DNA from: Oceanobacillus manasiensis
Lineage (GTDB): Bacteria; Bacillota; Bacilli; Bacillales; Amphibacillaceae
Length of the DNA: 64,000 nt
NCBI RefSeq assembly: GCF_000724085.1
Contig: NZ_CCDL010000001.1
Location: 434,001 to 498,000 of the forward strand
Direction: 5' to 3'
Numbering within the stretch: the first letter of the stretch is position 1; each line of letters opens with the position of its first letter. The notes under the pieces are model-generated. The model searched no databases, had not been told where the DNA came from, and saw nothing but the letters and a program-made list of their open reading frames with translations. Positions 38,732 through 47,346 of the stretch are shown one piece after another. Position numbers and translations under genes: made by a program.

Positions 38732-39949
38732 ATGGGCTATTATGATGAGCATTACCCACCAAACCCTCATCGCCACCGGAAAAATAGAGGGTGGCTTGTT
38801 CCTGCATTACTTGGTGTCATTATCGGTATTTTATTAGTTGTTGTTGCATTACCAGCACTACAAGAGAATAATTTACTCCCAGGTAATTCAACGGAACAGA
38901 GTCAGCCAGGAAACTCCAGTATGAATGATGGGTCCCAAGGGACGGCTAACGCAGTGAATGTCGATGTCACCACCCAAGTCACAGACGTGGTAGAGCAGGT
39001 AACCCCTGCGGTGGTAGGTGTTATTAATATTCAGCAGCAAGGTGACTTTTGGCAACAACAAGAGTCGAATCAAGCTGGTGAAGGATCAGGTGTTATTTAT
39101 AAAAATGAAGATGGCACAGCCTATGTGGTAACAAACCATCACGTCATCGAAGGTGCTGATAGCGTAGAGGTTGTCTTATATGATGAAACCCACATAGAAG
39201 CCGAGATAGTTGGAAGTGACGTGTTCTCGGATTTGGCTGTCCTGAGAATGAATGGAGAACAGGTCGAGCAAACGATGGAACTGGGATCCTCTGAGAATGT
39301 AAAAGTTGGCGAGCCTGCCATTGCTATTGGAAATCCACTGGGCCTTATGTTTTCAAGTTCCGTAACACAAGGAGTTATTAGCGGTAAGGAGCGTACGATC
39401 CCACAGGATTTTAATCAGGATGGCCGTGCAGATTGGCAAGCAGAAGTTATTCAAACAGATGCCGCCATTAACCCAGGTAATAGTGGTGGAGCGTTAATTA
39501 ATATTAACGGACAACTGATTGGGATTAACTCCATGAAAATTAACCAAGCCGCAGTTGAAGGGATTGGGTTTGCAATCCCGATTGATTCAGCTATGCCAAT
39601 TATAGAGGAGCTTGAAACAACAGGTGAAGTTAACAGACCGTTTCTAGGTGTGGAGATTTACTCCTTGGATGAAGTGCCACAAGCTGAATGGAGAGATACC
39701 CTCAGTTTGCCTAATGAAGTAGAAGGTGGCGTCTATGTATGGAGTGTCGAGCCTTTATCTCCAGCAGACCAAGCAGGCCTTAAAAGATTGGATGTCATTA
39801 CCGAGTTAGATGGCAATCCAGTTATGAATATGATCGATCTTCGTAAAGTTCTTTATCAAGATAAAGAAATAGGTGATGAAATAACCGTCACCTATTACCG
39901 TGAAGGCGAAAGAAATGAAACAACATTAACATTAGGTACACAGGAGTAA
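38732..39949 (+). CDS. htrA: HtrA-type serine protease
   Basis: The 405-residue protein is anchored by an N-terminal transmembrane helix (GWLVPALLGVIIGILLVVVALPAL) and has the trypsin-like catalytic triad: His in TNHHVIEG near 136, Asp in FSDLAVLRM near 167, Ser in NPGNSGGALI near 251, then one PDZ domain (from about 305). It degrades misfolded secreted proteins. It corresponds to yyxA/htrC at the end of the B. subtilis wal region. rlmH, normally next, is missing. Confidence 0.95.
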   Translation: MGYYDEHYPPNPHRHRKNRGWLVPALLGVIIGILLVVVALPALQENNLLPGNSTEQSQPGNSSMNDGSQGTANAVNVDVTTQVTDVVEQVTPAVVGVINIQQQGDFWQQQESNQAGEGSGVIYKNEDGTAYVVTNHHVIEGADSVEVVLYDETHIEAEIVGSDVFSDLAVLRMNGEQVEQTMELGSSENVKVGEPAIAIGNPLGLMFSSSVTQGVISGKERTIPQDFNQDGRADWQAEVIQTDAAINPGNSGGALININGQLIGINSMKINQAAVEGIGFAIPIDSAMPIIEELETTGEVNRPFLGVEIYSLDEVPQAEWRDTLSLPNEVEGGVYVWSVEPLSPADQAGLKRLDVITELDGNPVMNMIDLRKVLYQDKEIGDEITVTYYREGERNETTLTLGTQE

Positions 39950-39953
39950 TGTT

Positions 39954-39985
39954 GAAGCTATCCTTACTTAAATTAGGATAGCTTC
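39954..39985 (+). terminator. Hairpin after htrA
   Basis: GAAGCTATCC and GGATAGCTTC are perfect 10-bp arms around a 12-nt loop, starting 5 nt after the htrA stop. No T-run follows, so termination strength is uncertain. Confidence 0.6.
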
Positions 39986-39990
39986 ACTGG

Positions 39991-40200
39991 TTATCCACAT
40001 AATTTAAAGGTTATGCACAATCCGTGGATAATTATTTTGCCGGAATCTATATATAGTATAGAAAAGTTGTTCGGCAACAAAATAACTACGAACACTTGTG
40101 CATATGTGCATAAGTTTGTGGATAACTACTTGTTTTCCACAAACAATAGCAAGGTTATCCACCCCTTTTCAACAGAAAAGGGGTGTAAACATGTGTATAA
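39991..40200. other. Dense DnaA-box cluster downstream of htrA
   Basis: Eight matches to TTATCCACA (zero or one mismatch) lie in 210 bp: perfect boxes at 39991-39999 and 40117-40125, and variants at 40011-40019, 40023-40031, 40105-40113, 40133-40141, 40155-40163 and 40192-40200. A perfect 10-bp hairpin CACCCCTTTT/AAAAGGGGTG (40160-40185) overlaps the right end. Short frames over it lack ribosome sites and are discarded. B. subtilis carries a DnaA-binding cluster at yydA/rlmH, the same neighbourhood. Confidence 0.8.
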
Positions 40201-40250
40201 CTTTTTTAAAACAAAGATTTGAGAAAAAGAAGCCCTATGCTTACCTTTTT

Positions 40251-40637
40251 CTAAAAAGCTATTTTACCTCTAACATGCTGCCAAACTAAAAGTAAAAGGA
40301 TAAACATGACGATATCAAGTCTTGCTTCAAATGCGAAGGAAAGAAAACCTTTGTTAAATAAAGTAGGAAGCTTTGAGAAATAAAGTGCACCAAGCATGAT
40401 TAGCAATAAGGGTGGTACAGCGAGGTGAATATAGAGCCTAGCCACAATTAACACGCCGCAACCAATTTCAACAATGGCTACAAGAAATAAAGTTGCCTCT
40501 GGAAATGGTAGCCCCATATTAGCGAACATTCCTCTAAAATCACTAACTACAAGCTTCATAATTCCTGAAGTGATAAAGACGTAACCAATCGCATAACAAA
40601 TCCACTTATATGTCTGCATAGATAATTTTATCTTCAT
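40251..40637 (-). CDS. DoxX family membrane protein
   Basis: The 128-residue protein has four transmembrane segments with the DoxX pattern (YVFITSGIMKLVVSDFR, then LFLVAIVEIGCGVLIVARL). DoxX-like proteins are small membrane proteins, some tied to quinone or oxidative-stress reactions; function here is unknown. GGGGGG-type ribosome site precedes the ATG. It begins the accessory part of the window. Confidence 0.8.
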   Translation of the reverse strand: MKIKLSMQTYKWICYAIGYVFITSGIMKLVVSDFRGMFANMGLPFPEATLFLVAIVEIGCGVLIVARLYIHLAVPPLLLIMLGALYFSKLPTLFNKGFLSFAFEARLDIVMFILLLLVWQHVRGKIAF

Positions 40638-40818
40638 TTAATCACCCCCCAGATATCTAAACTCCTATATATGATCTATATGCATGAAACTGGACAACCT
40701 TGCCAAGCATTTAACTAGGAAATCCATTTTTCATGTCTAGGGATAAGGATGAATAGATTGCCAAGTCTCTAAATTAACCTTATAATTTCTTTTAGACTGT
40801 AAAAAAGGAAGTGAAGAA

Positions 40819-42534
40819 GTGCTAAGACGATTTTTCTCTTACTATAAACCGCATCGACGGTTATTTATAATTGATTTCACCTCTGCCTTTTTCGTTGCTA
40901 TCCTGGAACTGGCATTCCCAGTGGCGGTACAACGATTTATAGATGATCTTTTACCAAGTGGAGATTGGAATCTCATTGTAACCGTAAGTATCTTGCTTTT
41001 ATTGGTATATATCATTAGTACGCTCATGCAATTTGTCGTCGTTTATTTAGGACATAAGCTTGGGATAAATATTGAAACAGATATGCGTCATGATCTTTTC
41101 CACCATGTTCAAAGGCAATCATTCCGCTTTTTTGATAATACGAAAACAGGGCATGTCATGAGTAGAATAACGAATGACCTATTTGATATCGGAGAGCTTG
41201 CCCACCACGGGCCCGAGGATTTCTTTATTTCGATTATGACCTTTATTGGTGCATTTCTCATCATGTTTACAATCAATGTGAAACTTGCACTGATTATTCT
41301 AATCGCAGTGCCAATTCTTATTTTCCTGATTACATTCAGCAATATTAAAATGAATAAAGCATGGAAGCAGATGTATGAAGAAATTGCTGGAGTGAATGCT
41401 CGAGTGGAAGACGCCGTATCAGGTGTACGTGTTGTACAATCTTTCACGAATGAGAAGTTTGAAATGGAGCGTTTTTCCAAGGATAACAACAACTTCCGTA
41501 TAGCTAAAATTGGTGCTTATAAAGTAATGGCATTTGTGCATTCCAATATTTATATGATGATGCGCTTGATTACTTTGCTAGTACTTGTGGTCGGTGCTTG
41601 GTTAACCTATCAAAATGAACTGCAATACGGTGAACTTGTCAGCTTTGTCTTGTTTGTAAATGTATTGTTTAACCCAATTCAAAAAATTACTGCATTACTG
41701 GAGCTATATCCGAAAGGTATGGCCGGCTTTAAACGGTTTATGGATCTAATGGATGTTGAGCCAGATGTCGATAACAAGCCAGATGCGAAAGAAGTGGAAA
41801 CGTTAAAAGGAGATATCGCCTTTAATGATGTTACGTTCGCTTATGAAAAAACCCAGCGGCCTGTATTGAATGATCTAAGTTTTTCAATTAAAGCGGGGGA
41901 AACGATTGCGTTTGTTGGGCCATCAGGTGCCGGTAAGACGACGATTTCTTCCCTAATTCCTCGATTTTACGATGTGGACCAAGGTAGTATTACCATCGAT
42001 GGGCTAGATCTTCGTGATATGACGAAGGAATCCTTGCGTGCCCAGATCGGTATTGTGCAGCAGGATGTCTTTCTATTCACAGGTACGTTAAGAGAAAATA
42101 TTGCCTATGGAAAGCTTGATGCTACAAATGAAGAAATAGAAAAAGCTGCTCGTCAGGCTCATATGGAGGATTTCATTAAGGAACTTCCAGATGGCTATGA
42201 AACACAGGTAGGAGAGCGTGGATTGAAATTGTCCGGAGGCCAAAAACAACGTATTGCGATTGCCCGGATGTTCTTGAAAAACCCACCTATTCTTATTCTT
42301 GATGAAGCAACATCCGCCTTGGATACCGAAACGGAAACCATTATCCAAAAAGCCTTAACAGAGCTTGCGAAGGATCGCACCACATTGGTCATTGCGCATA
42401 GGCTGGCAACCATTAAAAATGCTGATCGCATAATGGTGGTAACAAAAGAAGGCATTGAAGAAGAAGGAAGTCATGAAGAATTATTAAAACGAGATGGTAT
42501 TTTCGCTAACTTGCATAAAGTGCAGATGCGGTAA
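40819..42534 (+). CDS. ABC exporter, fused permease/ATPase
   Basis: The 571-residue half-transporter has six transmembrane segments in an ABC exporter domain (1-310), then an ATPase with Walker A GPSGAGKTT near 367, Q-loop QQDVFLF, signature LSGGQKQR near 471, Walker B ILILDEATSALD and H-loop IAHRL. It likely acts as a homodimer. Substrate (lipid, drug or peptide) is unknown. The start is GTG behind AAAGGAAG. It is alone, followed by a hairpin. Confidence 0.9.
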   Translation: MLRRFFSYYKPHRRLFIIDFTSAFFVAILELAFPVAVQRFIDDLLPSGDWNLIVTVSILLLLVYIISTLMQFVVVYLGHKLGINIETDMRHDLFHHVQRQSFRFFDNTKTGHVMSRITNDLFDIGELAHHGPEDFFISIMTFIGAFLIMFTINVKLALIILIAVPILIFLITFSNIKMNKAWKQMYEEIAGVNARVEDAVSGVRVVQSFTNEKFEMERFSKDNNNFRIAKIGAYKVMAFVHSNIYMMMRLITLLVLVVGAWLTYQNELQYGELVSFVLFVNVLFNPIQKITALLELYPKGMAGFKRFMDLMDVEPDVDNKPDAKEVETLKGDIAFNDVTFAYEKTQRPVLNDLSFSIKAGETIAFVGPSGAGKTTISSLIPRFYDVDQGSITIDGLDLRDMTKESLRAQIGIVQQDVFLFTGTLRENIAYGKLDATNEEIEKAARQAHMEDFIKELPDGYETQVGERGLKLSGGQKQRIAIARMFLKNPPILILDEATSALDTETETIIQKALTELAKDRTTLVIAHRLATIKNADRIMVVTKEGIEEEGSHEELLKRDGIFANLHKVQMR

Positions 42535-42543
42535 AAAGAAAAA

Positions 42544-42571
42544 GGCGTTTAAGCTAGTGAGCTTAGACGCC
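42544..42571. terminator. Hairpin between ABC exporter and tetR
   Basis: GGCGTTTAAGCT and AGCTTAGACGCC form a 12-bp stem (one G-U pair) around AGTG. The convergent gene layout and the A-rich left side and T-containing right side fit a bidirectional terminator. Confidence 0.7.
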
Positions 42572-42608
42572 ATTTCTTACTAATTTATACACATAGATGT
42601 TTAAGGGA

Positions 42609-42624
42609 CGTTTCACATGAAACA
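42609..42624. other. Degenerate parS-like site
   Basis: CGTTTCACATGAAACA differs from TGTTTCACGTGAAACA at two positions (first base and one central base). It lies in the tetR 3' gap, 29 kb from spo0J. Degenerate parS sites are known in B. subtilis, so binding is possible but unproven. Confidence 0.45.
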
Positions 42625-42636
42625 TCGGGATTTGTA

Positions 42637-43236
42637 TCACTTATTTAGAATCGTTTGGTAGCCAGAGGAGAAGGGCTGGTTAGACAAGATCTCCAATAAC
42701 TGTTGTGCCATATGTTCTGGTGTATACTTAAACCCACCTTTTACCCATTCAAAGATCATACCGAATAATGCATGGGATTGGTAACTTGCTTGTAAATCCA
42801 CATCAATGGTTCCCATGTTATGGATAAACATTAAATCTTGTATAGAAAGCTTTTTTAATACCTCACATAATCTATTTTGAAAACCAGGCAAGACACTTGG
42901 ATGCAACATAATAACACGATAAAAATCAGCATTTGCAGCGACGTGTTCAAAGAGCTTTATTTTAGAAGCAGAAAGATCTTTCATGGTAAATGTCTCCTTA
43001 TTTAAATAAGGATGTCGGTATGCTTGTATAAGACTCTCTATCACTTCATGTATAGTCGCTTCCAGTAAATCATCCTTCACTTCGTAATGCTTATAAAAAG
43101 TACCACGATTAACATCAGCTTCTTTTACAATTTCCGTTACCGTAATTTGCCGCATGTCTTTTTCTTCCATTAACTTTATTAAAGCTGATTTTAAAGCTTT
43201 TTGCGTTTTATCGATTCGCCGATCATGTTGGGTCAT
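42637..43236 (-). CDS. TetR/AcrR family transcriptional regulator
   Basis: The 199-residue protein has the N-terminal TetR HTH (ITVTEIVKEADVNRGTFYKHYEVKDDLLEA, residues about 30-60) and a C-terminal ligand domain of the DhaS/TetR_C_8 type. It is divergent from an SDR oxidoreductase; a 22-bp inverted repeat at 43341-43362 in between is a likely operator. It probably represses itself and the SDR. Confidence 0.88.
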   Translation of the reverse strand: MTQHDRRIDKTQKALKSALIKLMEEKDMRQITVTEIVKEADVNRGTFYKHYEVKDDLLEATIHEVIESLIQAYRHPYLNKETFTMKDLSASKIKLFEHVAANADFYRVIMLHPSVLPGFQNRLCEVLKKLSIQDLMFIHNMGTIDVDLQASYQSHALFGMIFEWVKGGFKYTPEHMAQQLLEILSNQPFSSGYQTILNK

Positions 43237-43340
43237 TTACACTTTACCACCCTTCTGTTCATTATCCTCTTTCGATTGAACAAATCCTTTATAATTGTTG
43301 ATTTAACAACATTTCAGTGGTCTTTTGCTTATTGCTACCT

Positions 43341-43362
43341 TAAGTATAGTACATTATACTTA
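43341..43362. promoter_or_regulatory. TetR operator candidate
   Basis: TAAGTATA and TATACTTA are perfect 8-bp arms around GTACAT in the tetR-SDR divergent gap. Size and symmetry fit TetR-family operators. Confidence 0.55.
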
Positions 43363-43427
43363 GCGTATTCAAATGTATATTTTAAGGCATTTCCTAGACC
43401 TATATTCTAAAATAAGGGGAGATAGAA

Positions 43428-44189
43428 ATGAGACTAGAAGGAAAAGTAGCGATTGTAACGGGAGCAGCATCCGGGATGGGACAGGCAATTGCCACCCGTT
43501 ATGCGGAAGAAGGAGCAAAAGTGGTTGTATCTGATATTAACCTAGAAGGCGCAGAGACTGTAGCTGAAGAGATCAAGGCAAATGGTGGAACAGCCAAGGC
43601 TATCAAGACAAACGTGGCAGATAGAGAAGATATTGACCATTTAATTGATTCAACAGTTAAGGAATTTGGCTCATTGGATATTCTCGTTAATAATGCTGGA
43701 ATTATGGATAGCATGGAGCCAGCAGGTGATATTGAGGATGAAAAATGGGAGCGTATATTTGCTATTAATACTACCGCTGTTATGCGCGCAACACGTAAAG
43801 CATTGCCTGTTTTCCTTGAAAAAGGGAAAGGAGTTATTATTAATACAGCATCAACTGGCGGGTTAAATGGTGCGCATGCTGGTGCGACATACACAGCTTC
43901 CAAACATGCTGTGATCGGTTTTACGAAAAACACTGGCTACATGTATGCCGAAAAAGGGATTCGTTGTAACGCCATCGCCCCAGGTGGTGTGGCAACAAAT
44001 ATAGCAGCAAGCATGAAAAACCTCAATGAATTCGGTGCATCGAGAGCAGGAAAATCTCAAGCTGTTATGCCACGTGCCGGAAAATCAGAAGAAATAGCGA
44101 GTGTAGCTTTGTTCCTAGCATCTGATGAAGCAAGCTTTGTAAATGGTACCGTGATAACTGCAGACGCTGGTTGGACCGCAGCGTTTTAA
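43428..44189 (+). CDS. Short-chain dehydrogenase/reductase (SDR)
   Basis: The 253-residue classical SDR has the cofactor motif TGAASGMGQA near residue 12, NNAG near 87, catalytic Ser in STGG near 142, and YxxxK in YTASKHA near 156. It likely oxidises or reduces a small alcohol/ketone; an acidic residue after strand 2 (SDINLEG) suggests NAD. It is divergent from a tetR gene that probably controls it. Substrate unknown. Confidence 0.9.
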   Translation: MRLEGKVAIVTGAASGMGQAIATRYAEEGAKVVVSDINLEGAETVAEEIKANGGTAKAIKTNVADREDIDHLIDSTVKEFGSLDILVNNAGIMDSMEPAGDIEDEKWERIFAINTTAVMRATRKALPVFLEKGKGVIINTASTGGLNGAHAGATYTASKHAVIGFTKNTGYMYAEKGIRCNAIAPGGVATNIAASMKNLNEFGASRAGKSQAVMPRAGKSEEIASVALFLASDEASFVNGTVITADAGWTAAF

Positions 44190-44191
44190 GG

Positions 44192-44236
44192 GCAAAAGCG
44201 CAAGCGCCTAGTTTCTGGGCGCTGAAGCTGGACGTG
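44192..44236. repeat. Short GCGC-type repetitive element
   Basis: Directly after the SDR stop the sequence reads GCAAAAGCGCAAGCGCCTAG...GGGCGCTGAAGCTGGACG, with GCGCC/GGGCGC complementarity. From memory this wording recurs between genes in halotolerant Bacillaceae. It precedes a terminator. Confidence 0.45.
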
Positions 44237-44238
44237 GA

Positions 44239-44270
44239 AACTCCGCTAAGAACTTTAGCGGAGTTTTTTA
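44239..44270. terminator. Bidirectional terminator between SDR and hydrolase
   Basis: AACTCCGCTAA and TTAGCGGAGTT form an 11-bp perfect stem around GAACT, followed by TTTTTT. It overlaps the end of the convergent hydrolase gene at 44255 by a few bases and serves the SDR transcript. Confidence 0.85.
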
Positions 44271-45118
44271 AATGCTTGGACCATTTCTTCAAAAGCTTCT
44301 GCTTCCTCAAGAAAGGGATTATGATTGCTTTCATGAAAGCAGTAAAAAGAAGAATGCTGTAACAGCTTGTGGATTTCTTCTGAAAAGACAAAAGGGCATT
44401 GCGCGTCATGTTTTCCGCAATAGACTATGGCATGGACCTTTACATTTTTCAATTCTTCTCTAATATCATAGCTTGGTAACTCTTCGTAAGAGTAATAATC
44501 AAGCCGTTTTTGCACGACGCTTCCACTGCTTGGTTTAGAAAAATAATGATCGAAGTGTTGTGGTTTGTACAGGGACATTTCCATCCACTCCCTATATGCG
44601 ACAACGCGTTCCTGTCTAATTTCAGATGTTTTTATAATGGATAATAATTCTTTTAATCTTTTGTTATGAGGATTTTTCCTGCAATAGATGCTTTCTTCAT
44701 GGTTCATATAATCTTTAGATGCGGTAGCTCCACCGGAAATTATCTTTGTTAAGGAATTAGGAAAGTGTATTGCATACTCTAATGCCAGCATTCCTCCTGC
44801 TGAATGCCCACCGAAAGCCCACGTTTTATAGCCTAGCGCTACCCGTATGGATTCTATATCTTTTACACTTTCAAGCATGCTCAACTCTTCATCTGAGGTT
44901 ACCTTGCTAGAATTACCTGCGTTTTTAAGATTTACCAAATATACTTTAAATTGCTCTGTGAATGGATCCGCAAAATAATAGCCTTTTTCATTAAATTGAC
45001 TATATAAATGCGTAATACAAATTGGTTCACCTTCTCCTTTAAAGAAAATTTCAAATGTCCCTCGATTTGTTTGTACGAGTTCTTTTTTCCACAAGATAAT
45101 CTCCCCCTCTGAGAGCAA
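44255..45118 (-). CDS. Alpha/beta hydrolase
   Basis: The 287-residue protein has the nucleophile elbow GGHSAGGM near residue 98 and a late catalytic His in ESNHNPF near 266, within an alpha/beta hydrolase fold; an Asp in YCGKHDAQCPF near 238 completes a triad. No N-terminal signal, so cytoplasmic. Substrate is unknown. The gene starts 5 bp downstream of the methyltransferase stop, so the two form an operon. Confidence 0.8.
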   Translation of the reverse strand: MLSEGEIILWKKELVQTNRGTFEIFFKGEGEPICITHLYSQFNEKGYYFADPFTEQFKVYLVNLKNAGNSSKVTSDEELSMLESVKDIESIRVALGYKTWAFGGHSAGGMLALEYAIHFPNSLTKIISGGATASKDYMNHEESIYCRKNPHNKRLKELLSIIKTSEIRQERVVAYREWMEMSLYKPQHFDHYFSKPSSGSVVQKRLDYYSYEELPSYDIREELKNVKVHAIVYCGKHDAQCPFVFSEEIHKLLQHSSFYCFHESNHNPFLEEAEAFEEMVQAFKKLR

Positions 45119-45123
45119 CCTTT

Positions 45124-45888
45124 CTAGACTGACTTTTTACAGACGTAAATCATACTTGACGCCTCAGTAGTTAAAGGCGTTTCCTTCCAATCCTGATAAA
45201 CTCCTTCAATGGTAAAACCATGCCTTTCTAAAAGACGCTCCATTTCTAAAGGGAAGACGAAGCGCAAATTAATAGCTGATCGCTTTTCCTCTAGCAATTT
45301 TCCATTCTCATCAAAAGACCTTCTTATCGTGATATTATGTTGTATTTGGTTGAGCGGGTCATATTGGCTTATATAGGATACATGGACAGAATGCCTGCCA
45401 TCTTTATAAGTAAAACCTGGCTCCTCATCTTCCGAGCAGCTTAGCTCGTATGTGCTGGGGAAGCGTGTATCAAACAGAAAGCGACCTCCTGTAATAAGAT
45501 GGCTTTGAATGGAGGCCAGTAGCCTGTCCTGACCTTCATTGGTTAGAAAATGTTGGAATGAGTTTCCGACCATGAAAATAAAATCACTTTTCTGGCCTAG
45601 ATCTAGCTTTGTGCAATCCTGTTCGGTAAAAGGTATAGAAACCCCCTCAGCAGCTGCTTTTTCCTTTGCGTGCTTTAACATTCCACTATGTAAATCTACA
45701 CCTAATACCTTGTGGCCAGCTTTTGCTAAAGGGATGGTGGCTCTCCCCGTACCGCAACCTAAATCGACAATGGGGCCATTGAATTTTTTTGCCAGCTTTA
45801 GTATATAAGCGATATCCTGATTGTAAGAATCATTTTCTTTGTCATATTGAATAGGATCTTGATATTCCTCTAAATTCTCTTTTACCAT
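45124..45888 (-). CDS. Class I SAM-dependent methyltransferase
   Basis: The 254-residue protein has motif I VDLGCGTGRATIPLAKAG near residue 42, motif II GVDLHSGMLKHAKEKA, and a post-I acidic residue; motif IV appears as FIFMVGNSFQHF. This is the common Methyltransf_25 type acting on small molecules. The target is unknown. It precedes the hydrolase gene on the same strand. Confidence 0.85.
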   Translation of the reverse strand: MVKENLEEYQDPIQYDKENDSYNQDIAYILKLAKKFNGPIVDLGCGTGRATIPLAKAGHKVLGVDLHSGMLKHAKEKAAAEGVSIPFTEQDCTKLDLGQKSDFIFMVGNSFQHFLTNEGQDRLLASIQSHLITGGRFLFDTRFPSTYELSCSEDEEPGFTYKDGRHSVHVSYISQYDPLNQIQHNITIRRSFDENGKLLEEKRSAINLRFVFPLEMERLLERHGFTIEGVYQDWKETPLTTEASSMIYVCKKSV

Positions 45889-45936
45889 GATGTTTCTCCT
45901 AGTGTTTTAAATTTTCTGTTATATATAAGTTTATCA

Positions 45937-46077
45937 TTATAGTTCATACAAGTATAATAGAAATGCCAATAATATTATGGCACCTGTTACGATATAATGC
46001 TTTCCATTGTTTTTTCCATAGAGAACTAAACCATTAGTCAGTCTTGAAAGGAATACAAGGACAGCGGCAAAAGGCAC
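45937..46077 (-). pseudogene. Possible small membrane-protein remnant
   Basis: A 46-codon frame from a GTG at 46077 encodes two hydrophobic stretches (VPFAAVLVFLSRL and YIVTGAIILLAFLLYLYEL) but has no ribosome site, and its 5' end runs into the opposite-strand MerR remnant. It looks like the tail of a broken membrane protein at a rearrangement junction. Confidence 0.25.
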
Positions 46078-46404
46078 TATGAAAGCTTACATTTATTAAG
46101 TCCCACAATTACGAACAGTCGAAGAGACTATAAAGAAAAAGAACTTGAGGATTTCATGGCAATAAAAGAAATGCAGGAATTGGATTTATCTTTAAAGGAG
46201 ATTAAAGCTATCTTTGATTTGAAAGAAAGCGATGGTCGTGGTTCAAATGAGTTGATTAAAGAGATTACCCTTTCCCTAAGAGAAAAAGAACAAAAGTTTA
46301 TAGAAGAAGAGGAAAAAATCCGTAGAAAAAGAGAGAAGATATCCGAGTTAAATAAAGGGTTATCGTTATATAAAGAGAATCAAATTGATGAAAAAGAGGC
46401 TTAG
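46075..46404 (+). pseudogene. MerR-family regulator remnant, N terminus missing
   Basis: In frame from 46075 the codons read HYESLHLLSPTITNSRRDYKEK..., the end of a MerR winged helix, then MAIKEMQELDLSLKEIKAIFDL and a coiled coil to a stop at 46404. The first half of the HTH and a start codon are missing: the frame is closed by TGA at 46045-46047. The longest ATG start (46156) would give only 82 residues lacking DNA binding. I therefore call it a broken gene, probably truncated by the rearrangement that also left the remnant on the other strand. Confidence 0.6.
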
Positions 46405-46551
46405 TGAGAATTCTACTAAGCCTAGTGCAACAAGTATTTAATTTTGTAGTAGAAAATTTCATGATGATGTAGAATTTGTTGAAGCGATGGAGTGTATGTG
46501 AATTACGTAAAAAACGCTAGCTAATGTGGATAACATCACAGAATTTTTCCC

Positions 46552-46725
46552 CTATTTATTATTATTTTTAGGCCCAAACGCCACATGAAGAAAGATACAA
46601 AAGACAGCACTTATTCCTAAAATTATAAAGTTACTTACTTTTGGTATATCAAGAATAAGAATTAAAAGTGAAAGTACAATTAGCACTATAATAAACCCGA
46701 AGTAGTCTTTTTTATTCTTTGACAT
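46552..46725 (-). CDS. Small membrane protein, 57 aa
   Basis: This gene is not longer than 58 codons but has AGGTGG 4 nt before the ATG and encodes MSKNKKDYFG followed by two hydrophobic helices (about 11-29 and 32-50) and a polar tail GPKNNNK. I do not recognise the family. It lies between the MerR remnant and a GNAT gene; the region 46405-46551 to its right side of the junction holds one stray DnaA-box match and nothing else. Confidence 0.6.
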   Translation of the reverse strand: MSKNKKDYFGFIIVLIVLSLLILILDIPKVSNFIILGISAVFCIFLHVAFGPKNNNK

Positions 46726-46827
46726 AATACCACCTACATTTCTGTCTCCTTTATAGAATCTCTATCGTGAGGGGCTCTTTCGGTAATTCCACTAATATCA
46801 AGACGTTAAACCTAGTCCATCTGAAGG

Positions 46828-47295
46828 TTAAAGCTTCCCCCTCATCCTAACCACTTTTCCATCAAGCTCTGTTTTGATTTGTTCCATACCAATTTTCCGA
46901 TAGAACGTTAAAGCACGCTTGTTTGAAGGAGATACTCTTAGGTGATAATGTTCTACCTTAGATTCAAGGAAAAATGCTTTGGCATAATGGAACAGATCTA
47001 CGCCCCGACCTTTTCCGCGTTTTTCAGGGACTAAATAAAAAAGATGGATATACCCAATCGATTCCCCTTTATAATCCTTGATGGATAACTCGAGTTGTCC
47101 GATGTATTCACCATCTTCCAATACCATCACAAAGCCTTTAGGAAATGTGCTAATCTTTTCTCCTAGCCAATGTAAATAATCATCTTCATCCCCAAAACCT
47201 GCAGTATCGCCAAAACTAGCTTTAAACGAGTCTTTACGAAATGCAATAACTGTTTTTTGATGTTTGGTTAAATCCATTGTCTCAAATGTTAGCAT
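46828..47295 (-). CDS. GNAT family N-acetyltransferase
   Basis: The 155-residue protein has the acetyl-CoA-binding motif A IHLFYLVPEKRGKGRGVDLFHYA near residue 85 (R/QxxGxG/A) and the typical motif B region RVSPSNKRALTFYRKIGM. The acceptor is unknown. AGGAGG precedes the ATG. It is followed on the same strand by nothing cotranscribed; the phosphatase gene lies 51 bp upstream. Confidence 0.85.
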   Translation of the reverse strand: MLTFETMDLTKHQKTVIAFRKDSFKASFGDTAGFGDEDDYLHWLGEKISTFPKGFVMVLEDGEYIGQLELSIKDYKGESIGYIHLFYLVPEKRGKGRGVDLFHYAKAFFLESKVEHYHLRVSPSNKRALTFYRKIGMEQIKTELDGKVVRMRGKL

Positions 47296-47346
47296 GATCT
47301 CCTCCTTATGAAAGGTGACTTAACAAAGAATTGGCTGATAATGAAA

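Noticed and set aside
40013-40289. Short plus-strand frames of 63-69 codons
   Set aside because: They run through the DnaA-box cluster, lack ribosome sites and have no protein-like composition.
46525-46533. Single perfect DnaA box
   Set aside because: An isolated nonamer is expected by chance in A+T-rich DNA and has no partner boxes nearby.
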